Of a stretch of 48,332 nucleotides of DNA, positions 1 through 11,000 are shown piece by piece (position 1 is the first letter of the stretch; each line of letters starts with the position of its first letter). This DNA comes from Cafeteria roenbergensis. Taxonomy: Eukaryota; Sar; Bigyra; Bicosoecida; Cafeteriaceae. The notes under the pieces were generated by a model. It ran no database searches. It was given only the letters and a program-made list of their open reading frames with translations, and was not told the origin of the DNA. The position numbers were made by a program, and so were the translations under genes. The stretch spans positions 1 to 48,332 of the forward strand of contig VLTN01000106.1 in assembly GCA_008330645.1 (NCBI GenBank). The letters are read 5' to 3'.

Positions 1-42
1 GTATGGTGACGCGAGTTTTCGACCCCCCCCAACGATGTTCAT
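1..42. repeat. Left-end direct repeat, copy 1
   Basis: Bases 3-42 are identical to 1273-1312, including a C8 homopolymer. The copy sits exactly at the window edge, so its true left boundary is unknown. No coding role is visible. Confidence 0.9.
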
Positions 43-970
43 CTTAAATAACGGCAGAGCAGGCAGCCGACATAGTTCGTTCAACAAAGGCCCAAGAATT
101 AAAACACACGAAATTTCCGCATGCTTGCCAGCTTGCCGCGGACCGGCAAGCGGGATGCGACGGACATGCCACGACGGACGTGACCGCTTCGAGGCGAGGG
201 GGGTTCTCAACCAATCCAGGGAGGCTGTGCTTCGAGCGGTTGGCGGGACAGCTGGCGTCGCCATGAAGCGGTGGAACCAGTGGCAGGCCATGGGAGGCAA
301 CGGTCGGCCGCTCCGAGGCTTTGCCACTGATGATGAGCGAAACAAGCTTGCGCTCGCAAGGGAGAGCCCTCTTGTGCACATCACGCGCGGACAAGCGCGC
401 CACCGAGCGTCGGTTGCCGCGGCATCGGCGGCAGCCCTTGACGGCCACGCGTCTGTTGCAAGTCCGCCAAGCCCTGTCGCCTCGAACCCGGAAGGAGCGT
501 GGCGCGGCCCTGCTGGCGTTGCGGACGAGACTGCACTGCCGGAATTGAGCTCGTCGTGGTCGGGCAGCGACGGCACTCGCCAAGGTTCCGCCTCAGCCTC
601 CCCGACGGAGAGTGGGGCCGCCAGTGGAAGCGTCTGCCAGGAGGCAGCAGCTGCAGCAGCAAGGGCGGCTGCTCACTGCGCTGCCGGTGGCGCCCTTCAG
701 TCGTCCGGCTCGTCGGGGATATCAAGTGCCAGCTCGCTGCAGGCAAGCCTGGCCGCTGCGCGCGAGGCCAAGGAGGGTGACTCTGCGGACGCGGCCTGCA
801 GCAAAGATGCCATGGGCCGTACACGCGTGCCGGCGACGCTCCCGCCGTTGCTTCCCCTTGGACAACATCGCAGCGGAGTGCGGAGGGCCCCGCACTGGAA
901 AAGCGAGGCCGCCGGCAGCGAAGCAGACCGCGGAACACCCCCCGCTTGGCACAAGCACTGCTGCCGATAG
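35..970 (+). CDS. Possible low-complexity ORF, unrecognised
   Basis: This is an open frame of 311 codons. Residues of about 125 to 255 are rich in Ala, Ser, Gly, Glu and Asp and include a helix-like AAREAKEGDSADAAC stretch, a composition like the low-complexity parts of the real proteins in this window. The first 120 and last 60 residues look like noncoding translation (scattered Cys, Arg, Trp). No domain is recognisable, no splice pattern was resolved, and antisense frames are also open. It may be one exon of a gene continuing past the left edge, or chance. The first ATG at 35 lies inside the end repeat, so that start is not trusted. Confidence 0.2.
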   Translation: MFILNNGRAGSRHSSFNKGPRIKTHEISACLPACRGPASGMRRTCHDGRDRFEARGVLNQSREAVLRAVGGTAGVAMKRWNQWQAMGGNGRPLRGFATDDERNKLALARESPLVHITRGQARHRASVAAASAAALDGHASVASPPSPVASNPEGAWRGPAGVADETALPELSSSWSGSDGTRQGSASASPTESGAASGSVCQEAAAAAARAAAHCAAGGALQSSGSSGISSASSLQASLAAAREAKEGDSADAACSKDAMGRTRVPATLPPLLPLGQHRSGVRRAPHWKSEAAGSEADRGTPPAWHKHCCR

Positions 971-1395
971 GGCTGCGCAAGGAGCAAAGCTGCGCCCTCC
1001 CCTGACGAACGGAGGCAGCGACCCGCTTTTCCATCGCAACGAGGAGGTCGACGTTGCCTGAGGGCTGCGGGTGTCTGGCCTCTGTGGCGTTATGAGGTGG
1101 GTGGTCACCGTCATCAACCCGCGGTTCGCAACTCGTCCCAGGGTGATGGCGAGGATGTGGGACGAGCACTGGGACTTGGGACTTGGGATTGCGGGTTTGG
1201 CGCGGTTTGTGATTCATCGGTGATGGAGTTGCTGGTTTGGTTTTTGATGAGTCTATGAATCGAGTGTGTGGCATGGTGACGCGAGTTTTCGACCCCCCCC
1301 AACGATGTTCATTCATTATTCCTCAGCCTTTGGTCAGCATCAAGGAGCCTCTCCTTCACTCCGCCAAGCAGAAACACGACAGCAGGTACATGGCA
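971..1395. other. Stretch without recognisable gene
   Basis: No supported coding frame is seen here. Bases 1120-1320 are less GC-rich than the surroundings and contain a short tandem GGGACTT pair near 1170-1185. The second copy of the end repeat lies at 1271-1312. The segment is also the 3' flank of the minus-strand methyltransferase gene. Confidence 0.5.
1271..1312. repeat. Left-end direct repeat, copy 2
   Basis: Bases 1273-1312 match 3-42 perfectly and sequence diverges on both sides (ATCTTAAAT after copy 1, ATTCATTATT after copy 2). The offset is 1270 bp. It could be one period of a larger tandem array, a repeat flanking an insertion, or an assembly-overlap artefact. Confidence 0.9.
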
Positions 1396-3290
1396 CTATG
1401 CAGCGACAGGCAACGAGGCGACGGATGCTGGGTCAACCCTCTCCGGAGCATCATGAAGTGTCAGCTTGAGGCATACAACCCAAATGCGCGAGAGGTCAGC
1501 AACTTCTGATAGCATTCTGACGATGCCGCTGCGCAGCAGAGCAGAGTCCGGGGCCACAGCAGGGATGTCGCGGCACCCCCATGGAGGTGCCACCAGGCTC
1601 TCTGGAGCCGTGTCGCAAGGCCCAAGGCTTACGGTGCCTGACTCTTCGGCAGGTGAGTCGCTCGGAGCACTTCTGTCCTGACAAGACATGAGCATTTGCT
1701 TCGCAGATATCGCACAGACCAGCTGGAGCCCAAGCGTTGGAGCCAAGCTCGAAAGCATGCAGTTCTCGGCTTCCGGCAATCTTCGGCGGAACGCTGCAGA
1801 GTCTCAGAGCAAGAGCGGCAAGAGGAGGGCGAAATCCTGTCAGCGTGGGAGCGGCTTCTGACAAGCGGCCGGCTTCTCTGACGGCTGGGTCCATGGCACG
1901 TACGCTGGAGTAAGTGATGTGCGCGCCTTGCTCAAGCTCGCGGAGCACCGGCCAGCATAGGCAGCACTGGCTCACCCGCAATGCAGACGCCTCCTGGTGC
2001 CAAGTGCCGCACCGCAGTCACCCAGAACGCGGTGTGTGCTCTGGGGTCGTGGAAAACGTCCGATGCCAGGACGATGGACGATCGCTTCGCGGCGTCAGCA
2101 ACGCTCTGCAGGGTGGGCGGCGGGGGCTCGGGAGCGCAAGCGAGACCGCTGAGCGCGCCAGGCGCATCACATGGCCCTCTCATCCCGATTATCAACGGCG
2201 CTTCGCAAGTCGGCCTGCTTGGATCTCGCTTGGCCGCCTCCGCGGGCTCGAGCAGCTGCAGCAGGCGGCGGTCTTGGTCGCACGGCAGGCCGCGCAGAGC
2301 GAGCGACACTGTCGCAGCCTCCCCCGCAGCTTCGGCCCTGGCATTTGCAACGGCGGCGTCGTCCTTGGACCACGTCTCCTCGGCAGTCGCCTCCTCTGAA
2401 GCGGCAGCTGCAAGTGCCGCGCTCAGACGCCGAGCTCTGGCTTCCTTGGCCTCAGCAAGCTTGAGGGCCGCCTTTGAGGACCGAAAGCGTGCACGCGGCG
2501 TCACTTGCCTGCCTGCCACATAAACACACGTCAGTGGCGTTGAGGCGCCTGGCGATGGGGCGTCGTGCAGGGCAGAGTTGTCTCCGTCGTTGCCCGAGGC
2601 TCTCGCCTGTCCCCAAGAGCCGCCCGCCTCATTCCAAACCAGCGGGGCAACCAGGATCTTTCCGAGACACGCTGCCGACTCCCCGAGCGGGCCCTTGAAG
2701 TCAGGAGACGCCATGTTTTGGGCGGCAAGAGCGCACGTGCTTCCGGCGTCCGTGGCGATGACCAGTGCAGCTCCCAGCTCGCAGGCGCACGCCACCGACG
2801 GAAGCGCTGCGCAGCCGGCCCCAAGCTCGAGAACAGTGCAGCCCGCGACGTTCCAGGGGTCTGCGCGCAACTGCCCCGCGGCTGGAGTGCCGGGAGCCCC
2901 AAACCTGCCCACCAAAAACGCCGCAAGCACGACTGACGAGTCCCAGCACGCAGCTCCAGTGCCATCCGAGCGTGCGAACGACTGCTCGACCTTTACGTTC
3001 GCCTCGGTTCCTTCCCCGGTCACCCCGGGCCACGAGGGGAGCGAAATCGGAACATGCCGAATCGGCAGAAGCAAGTTGTCGAAGGCGCCAGGTCGCCCCG
3101 GCGCAGCGCTCGCCGGCGGGCAATCTGCTCCATGGAACGCGTGCGCGGCGCATAAGAGCCGCGAAGCCATCGGCGCCCCAAGCCCCTGGCCTTGGCTGGG
3201 AAGAGTTGTGGCCGCGCAAGTGCAGCGCAGGGGCTTGCCAGGCTGGAGTTGTTTGCTGGTCGCGCGGGCCGGATGGCCTGAGCATTCCAT
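1396..3290 (-). CDS. METTL21/Methyltransf_16-type SAM methyltransferase
   Basis: This is a predicted SAM-dependent protein (probably lysine) methyltransferase of the METTL21/METTL23-like family. Exon 1 is 3290-1976 and exon 2 is 1793-1396, joined in phase 1, giving 570 residues. Family features seen are CWDSSVVLAAFLVGRF (the WD-x-A-x-x-L entry), VLELGAGCAALPSV (SAM motif I), IATDAG (acidic end of the second strand), LVWNE, and VLASDVFHD (the D-V-x-x-D motif). The splice joins GGVCIA to AFRRRLPEAENCMLSSL, restoring the usual strand-helix after the DVFHD motif. An Ala/Glu-rich insertion of roughly 150 residues separates LVWNE from DVFHD, longer than usual for the family. The start is uncertain: Met at 3290 lies only 47 bp after the upstream gene's stop, and an internal Met at 3170 would give 530 residues. 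The substrate cannot be told from sequence. Confidence 0.8.
1794..1975 (-). other. Spliceosomal intron in methyltransferase gene
   Basis: The donor is G|GTGAGC at 1975 and the acceptor CTCTGCAG ends at 1794, after a pyrimidine-rich run. It is 182 bp, phase 1. Without splicing, exon 1 hits a stop at 1932 and loses the family C-terminus. Confidence 0.8.
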
Positions 3291-3337
3291 TGTGCGGCCA
3301 GCCGAAAAACGCGACAGGACAGAAAACGCACCGCGCT

Positions 3338-5060
3338 TTACATATGTCCCAAATCAAACGCCTCCGCCTGCATCTGCTCGCCAACAGCTTCGGCGATCAG
3401 GCTGTGCAACCGGGGCAGTAACAGGGCGTCGACAACAAATGGGCTGCACATGGCAGCAGCGGCCTCCATCGACGCCGGAAACGACATGACTCTGCACAGA
3501 GTCAGCGCCTGCGCAGCTGAGAGCCCCGTCGAAGGATTGCAAAGACCCGGGGCCCACTGTGTTGACGCCTCGCGCAGGAGTGTGTGTTCGGGAGTCGTGC
3601 GGCGCTTGCCTCGGCTTCCGCAGATGGCGTCCAGCGTGGCCTGAAGGAGCGACAGGCGCTCCCCGTCGTTCGGCAGCGCCGTCATGTGGTCTGAGAGGGC
3701 GCAAACGGCTCCCTCAGCGAGTATTGGCCAGTCGGCGCTGAACATGACCTCCAGCTCCAGCTTGCCTGAGCTCGGCCATGCCCACGTCGGGAGCTGAAGG
3801 GCCGCAGGTGGCACCGTGTGGCCATCGAGCCAGACGCTCAAAATGGCTTCGTCTCGCTCAGGAGCAGAGGCTAGGAGCTCCGCTGGCGTAGACGATGCTC
3901 CAGGGGCCACGGGTGCCGGTACAGGCAAACCCAATGCGTGCGGCTTCACCACTGCACCCCTGTTCACTGCAAGCCGCGAGGTGCCGGGGGGCTTCGCCAG
4001 GCTAGACGGGTACGAGAGCGGTGGGGGCAGAACGGCATGCTGCTGGGCTCGTCCGGTGGTATGGTGCGCCGTGTCTTGTGCATCTGCGGTCGTCGACACC
4101 GGCAACTTTGCGGACGAGTGCCAAGGCCAGGCGACTGGAGGCGCCCAGGCCACGGGCGCAGGCATTGCCTGCAGCGCTTGGGCCTCGGCAACTCGTTCGA
4201 GAGCAACCGCCGCTCTTGCCGCCGGGTCGTCCAGGGCGATAGAGAGCCACGACGCGGCTGCGCCATGCGCTCTGCGCCGATCTTCGTGCCTTAAGCTAGC
4301 ATCGTGCGTCGCAGGAGGCATGGGTTGGGCGGCTTGCGACAGGGTCCCGACTCTGCGCCTGGGATTCCCAAGCGCGCCCGACTCTTCACTCGCGAGGCCT
4401 GGAGGGCTTCCTGGCCCTAGAGATGACACTGCGGAGACTGCTGACCGCCGCCGCTCGCGCAAGGACCGTGGCGCGTTGCTGCCGCGCCGAGGACGCTGCG
4501 GCCTGTGCATGAGGCTCGGGTTGCCCTGTTCTGCAAGGGGAGGTGAGGACATTGACGCTGCCGGGGTCCTTTCGACGCTCCCCGACGTGGAAGCGGCCAG
4601 GGACAGCCTTCTCTGTGGCCGTTGTGGAGCGACAGGTGCCCGTTTTGCTTCCGAGATTGCCTTGCGCCGTGAATCGACCATGCTCTTGCGTCGGCCAGGG
4701 CGGGACAATGCTGGAGTTCTGCGACCAGTGGAGGTCGGCCGCGATGTGCCTCGAATGGCTGCCTCAGCCTGACGGTTCACGTGGTCGACATGGCGAAGCG
4801 CATCAATCGCTGCCACGACGGCGCCTTCGACACTGGCAAACCTCCGCCCAGTTCCTGACCACCCACATGACACGTCGAGCGTATCAGCGCGGGGAAGCGG
4901 CCTTGTGCCCTGGGGCTCTAAGGCGTTTGGGGACGCTTGCAGCCGAGCTGTGGCAATCGCCACCCCGCCTTGGCCCCTGCCACCCAGCAGCATGCCTGCT
5001 TGACCGATGCCACCGACACCACCTGCATTTGCACTGCCGGTCAGTTGGGTACGAGGTCCT

Positions 5061-5092
<32 letters not shown>

Positions 5093-8000
5093 TCCGTGCT
5101 GCAACCGGAAGCTCTCTGGTCTCCCGAGGCCGCTGCGGCTCTGCGAGAGTCCTCCGCGGCTGCTGGCTCCAACAGAACTGTGGTGGGCCACGTGCGCTCG
5201 GTTGCTGCTCGCCTTTGCCTCTGGCGAGGACGAACTCTGTCCACGGGATGCTTCTTGATTGGCCGGAAGGGACACTTTCTGGTCTGCGCGGGCTGGGCAA
5301 ACCTGCGCGGGCTCCGATGTGGGAGGTGGCTCCTCCCCGCTCAAATGCTTTGGCTCCGCGCAAGGCAGCCTGATCAAGGTGCTTCCGATAGCTGCCATCA
5401 CCTGGGAAGGGTCCGCAAGCCTGCCTGCCGCCGACAAGCATGCTCTCGCTCGCACAGCCTGGGCAAGCAGCACGTCTTCTGGCCGTTGCAAGTCAAGCGC
5501 AAGTCGGGTGACTTGCAGGTTCGGGGTAAGGAATGCCGGTCTCACGATTGTGCGCTCCAGGCTGACCTTGCACCCCTGCGGCAGCAGAGGCAGCACGCCG
5601 AGGCCTGGCGGCGCCGCGGTGAGAGACGGCTTGCTCAGGTTCAGCCCGGCTTTGGCAGAAGCTCCGCGTGGGCTGGACGCCGCCCCGCCTGCTGAGCGTG
5701 TGGACGGCTCGCCGGCCGCGGAGGGCACAGCTTGGGCAGCAAGCCTTGGCCAGGGGTCAAGCACTGCCACGGCCGCCGCCCAGTCCAGTCGTGTGCCATC
5801 GACAGACACAGCCCAGATAGTCTCGCCAGGGTTCACCCTCGCAGAAGCCATTGTGGCTGCGAGTAGAGCGCGCTGGCCAGGCAGCTTCGTGTCGAACGTC
5901 ATGGGTTGCGAGGCAACGACTGCAGCCGTACGCGCCTCGAACACAAGGCAAAGTGCCCCGCTGCGTGGCAATGCCCACCGCGCCCCGCCCCTTGAGCTTT
6001 TGCTACCGATGGATTCACCGCCCCGAGAAGAGTCCGTCGCTGCGGACTCGAGGCTGACCGTAGACCCCTCAGCCACCAACCTGCTCTTGACTGCGGCGGC
6101 TTTGCCGGATGCGCCGTGTCCAGCGGCCTCCTGCTGGTGCCCAAACCGGCGCCACTTGGAAACAGGTACAACCTTGCCGTTCAGCCGGGCCTCCAAGACG
6201 GCGTCAGGCTGAGCAAGGCTGAGAGGCGAGGCCCGCTCGTCCGGTCGCAACCCTGCAGGTCCCAGCGGCAACTCCCCCACCTCCTGTGAGCCGGCAGGCT
6301 TGCTTGCCGTCGAAGGAGCAGCCGCGCCGGGGCCCAGCCCTGCCTCAGCGGAAGCAGCTGGCGCAGGTGCCAGCGGTGCAGGCCCGGGAATGGTGCGCTG
6401 GAGAAGCTGAATGGCCCTGGCGCGGTCTCCTGGCCGATGGAGGCGCAGCTCCACTTCCTGGCGGAACACAAAGGGCGGCAGCTGCTCAGGCGGCGCCCTC
6501 CCTCCCGGAAAGGGGAGCCCTGCTGCTGCTGCTGCGACTGGCGTCGCCGCGTCACCCAGCCGACGCGAAGGCGCACGTGGCACCGTACCGCCATTGAGCG
6601 CGTTGAGGAACCAGTCGGCGAGCTCTCTGTCGAGCGGACGTGTGTGGTGCACACCTCGGCCAGGGCGCGGCCGGCGCTTTGCCGAGGAGGCGCGCATTCC
6701 CGCCCCGCAGGCCTTGGCACTCGGAAGCTCGGGCTGGAGCGCGGGAGGGGGGCAGGGCGGCTGCAGTGCAGTCGTTGGGAGACGCTTTGAACTCTGGAGA
6801 GCCTGCTGCGCAGTCCCAGGAGGGGCAACGCCCCAGGTGGCTCCTACGGCCTCAGACCCTGCAGGTAGGCCGGCTCGGCAGGAGCTTCCCGTGTCAGCCA
6901 ATGCGTCACTGGTCGATCTCGGAGTGACTGGCGGTTGTGGCTTGGTTGCCTGAGCCTTGGAGCGTTCAAGCCCCACCAGCGAGCTCTGGAAGTGCCTGTA
7001 CGCACTGGCGTGCCAGCAGGCAAGCTGGGCCTGTTGCCAGGCTTCTGCCGCTTGCTTGGCGGGTGCGCATGCGACTCGAATGTCAAGGAGCAGTGGCAAC
7101 TGCCCGAACCGGAGCTGGCGGTGCCGCCCTGCCGGCCCTGGCCGCGCGGCTGCACCCCCGCGAGAGTCGGCAAGCTGGAGAGGGAGCGTTCCCAAGCTGG
7201 CCGCACCGGCTCCAGCGACGGCGCCATCCGCCGATGGGGCTGACATGCGACGCGTGGACTGCCTGCGCGAGCGAGAAGCCGAGGGACTGGAGGGGAGGAC
7301 GGCGGCTGCGCGCTGCAGCAGGACGCGGGCACCGCCTCCTCCGAACGCGCTCAGCGGAACGACAGATCCGCCGAGCATAGCAGACACGACAGTGACGACT
7401 GCCAACGGCGCGCCGCTGCCGTGCTCTTTTCGCAAGCGAGCGCTGTTGCTCTGAGCGACCCACTCGCGCGGCGACGGGCCCTCTGCGGCGGGTGCGCCCG
7501 CCTCGCTTCTCGCGCCGTGAGGCGGGACTGGGCACCCCGCTGGCGAGGGAACCGTTGGACCTAGGGGGGAGTTTCCACCGCGGGAGACGCTCACCAGCCA
7601 CCCTCTCGCGGTGAGCTCAAGAGCCTCGGCGCCAAAGCAAGGCTCCGCTTGAGCCCGATGCGGAGGCTGCGGCAGCGGGAGCCCTAGCGACAGGGTCAGG
7701 GCTGCAAGGCGCCTCCCCAAGCCTGTTCGCAAGTCCAAAAGCAGCCGTGCTGTTCCGCGGTCGCCCACAGCGAGTGCCTCTGCACGGGCCACGGCCTTGG
7801 CGAGCGTGGTTTCGAGTACGGGCGTCACGCCGCCCTCCGGCCTCTTGCTTGACGTGCTTTGCGCGTCCTTCGTTGAGCTGCGAGCGCTCGTGCCGGTCGG
7901 GCGGCTTAGAGCGGACGACGGGGCCGCAGAGGCGCGCGCGCGTCGGTCCCCCGCCGCTACCCTGGTGTCGTTGCGGCCAGGGTGGGCGCCCGCTCTGGAG

Positions 8001-11000
8001 GGCCGCGAGACCATGCGGCGCGGCGACGTCCCCTCGTCGCTGCGAGCACCTGGGGGAGCAAATGTGGTTGACGACGCCAGCCGGGCGCTGCGTGCGAGAG
8101 ACGACAGCAGGCCGTCGTCCAGCTGGGCGTCGCCCGCGGGCCTGTCGTCTGCTCGCGCCCCATCTGGCTCAGGACTCGGCGACCTGGCTCCCACCACAGA
8201 GGCGGGGTCCCGGCCTCCCAGCAGCCTCGACGCCGCAATGAGCGCGTTCACCCTGCCCCAGCGGCGTGTCGCCTTGGAACCTCCTTGCTCAGCGACTGAG
8301 ACATCTGACCGCCCAGCATCGAGCAAGGCTTGCCTTCCCGTGTACGACAGCGCGAGGTTTCCGGCCGTGGGAACCGCCCACTTGCCCTCCACTGTGGCGG
8401 AGGCTTGCAGCGCGCGCGAATTCAAGGACGCGCGAGTCCAAGCCCCGTGGCCGGCGCGCACCCGCCAGAGCAGCGAGCGCGCAACGGCTCGCTGGGTGGG
8501 GTCACGCAGATCCAGCTTGTAGTCTCCATCCGGTTCCTCAAGGCGAAATCGTCTCATCCTCGCCGGCGCCGCGTGGCTGGGGCCGCGGGTGTTGTGAAAC
8601 TGGGGGCGAGGCCCCTCTCCGGGCAGGGTCTTGCCGTCCACAACGCCGCCCTGCCCCTCGGCAAACCAGACATGTCCGCGGGCCAGTGACGTTGGCCCGG
8701 CGGGCACGACAGGGCCTGAAGCGGCAGCGGAGGCAGAGCGCTGCGGCACGAGGCCGAACCCCTCGGGGGCGTCGCCTGCCGAGCCGAATGCCTGCGCCGC
8801 TAAGCCAGCGCCGGGGGCTGCCGAGCCTGTTTGCTCCACGTCAAGCACGGTGCACTGCCTAATCTTGCTGTTCGCTGCTGCTGCAGCCTGAACGGCAGCC
8901 GCCGCGAGCTCCCCGCAGGGATTCATGTCGAGCGCAAGGCGGCGCAGGGTGGACGAGAACTGCACTGCGTCGGCCACAAGCAGCACTGCGGGCTCCGGGA
9001 TGGAGCAATGCGCAAGGAGGAGCGAACGAAGGGAGCCTCCGCCTTGGCAGTTGTCAGCAATCGCACCCGCTGCCTCCAGGCCCCCCAGCTCCCCGCAGTT
9101 GTTCCACGACAGGTCGAGAAGGCGCAAGCTGGTGTGGCGCGCCGCCGAGGCCAAAACCTGAGCGCACCCCTGTGGCTGTATCGCGTTGTACGCCAGGCTG
9201 AGTCTGGACAGCAGCGGCGCGTGCTCCAGCCCCGCAGCGATGGCGCGGGCCACTGTGTTGCCTGCCTTGGCGAAGGACAAGTCCAGCTGGCGAAGCTGCT
9301 GACCGACGGCAAGCCCCCCAGCCTGCGCGGGGGGTCCAGCCATGAGCGGCTCGCGAACGCCGCGCGCGGCTGCCGGCTGAGCAGCCACAGGGACCTGCGG
9401 CCCAGCGCGCCGCAGGAGGCACTCGACCGCGCTTGCTGCCTCAGCGCTGTCGCCCACCGCTGCATTGCTCAGCAGCAGACGCGACAGCGCAGGGGCCCTC
9501 GCCGCTGCACGAACAACGGCCAGCGAGGAATGTGCTCCCAGCGCGTGGTCCCCGAGCGCGAGGCTCTCCAACGAAGGCGACGCGCTCAGCGCATCCGCCA
9601 GCTCAACGGCCCCCTCGTCCTTCACATCGCAGTCGACCAGCTCCAGCGCACGCAGCACGGTGCTCGCCCTGATCGCCGCGGCCAGGCCGTGCACGCCGGC
9701 TGGAGTCATCCGGTGGTGCCTCAGCGCCACGTCTCCGCGTGCCAGTCCAATTACGACAGCTCTCGAAGCGGTGTCCCCCCGCGACTTGACAGCCGCAACG
9801 TACTCGGGACGCCCTGTCCAGTCGCTGCTGCGACGCCGGCTTGCGCCAAGGACGGCCCACTCGCCCGACGCCACAGGCGGAGCATTCAGCAGCGAGGCGC
9901 AACTGGGAGGCGCCACCCTGGCAGATAGTGAGCTTCCATGCGCGCCTCCATGCGCCCCTTGGCCGGGAGAGCTTGCCTGCCGCGCTGAATGGAAGAGGCA
10001 GCCATGTCCACTGACCGTGGGCAGGCGCAGGCGCAGCGGCTCACGCCCGGCGCCTCCGCGCTCGAGACTGCTTCGCGACTCACCGGGCACTCGCACAGAT
10101 GCTGCCTTTGCCGCCGGATCTGGCCCAGCCCCGCGACTGGGGGCGTGACTGGCCGCGAGGGCTGGCGGGCTGGTGCGCCCCGACCTCGCGCTGTTTGCCA
10201 CGGCACCCCAGGCAGTTGTCGCAGTACAGCCCATAAGCTGCGCCAGCTTCCTTGCGTCCTCTCTCTGAGCATTGAGCCCGAGGGGAAGCCGCCCACGGTC
10301 CCGCCGCTGCGCCCGCGGCGCATGCGGCCGGTCACTCAGGCGCCCGACTTTGCTCTCCGCACCGTGCTCGCGCACCCCCGCTGCCGGGCGCGAAGGCCAC
10401 CGTCTTGCAAAGGCGTCGAACGGGCGGCTGGCCTCCAGCGCCAGGGGGGGCACTGGCCTGCGCAGCGGGCGGTACCTGTCCTCCCCTAGCCGGAGCCACT
10501 CGCCTGACTCGTCGGAGTCGGCTGATGCGAAGCTTGGCGAACCGAGCGACGAGGACGCAGGCGATGAAGGGGGCGAGGAGCCTGCGCCAGCGGCTTGCAT
10601 GCCGTCCGCATCGGGGCCCGGGCGGCTTGCCAAGGACCGCTCTCGGGCCGAAGCTGCTGGGAGGCGGACCGCCTTCGCGAGAGCCGCCAGCACCATCGTG
10701 GCCGGGTCTGTCGGGCATTGTGGCGTGCCCATCAATGCAGCTAGCCCTTCGGGGTCGCCGCCCGAGTCCGCTCCGCCATTGCTACTTCGCGTGGCGAGCG
10801 AGCCAGCTGCCGCCGTCGCGTCTGGTGATCCAGCCGCCGCCATCGCGTCTGCTGACCCAGCTGCCGCCGTCGCGTCTGCTGATCCACCTGCCGCCGTCGC
10901 GTCTGCTGATCCAGCTGCCGCCGTCGCGTCTGCTGATCCAGCCGCCGCCATCGCGTCTGCTGATCCACCTGCCGCCGTCGCGTCTGCTGATCCAGCCGCC

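Noticed and set aside
1496-1981. 161-codon minus frame at the methyltransferase 3' end
   Set aside because: It overlaps the intron and exon 2 in another frame and lacks family similarity; the phase-1 splice into the 1793-1396 exon gives the family-typical C-terminus.
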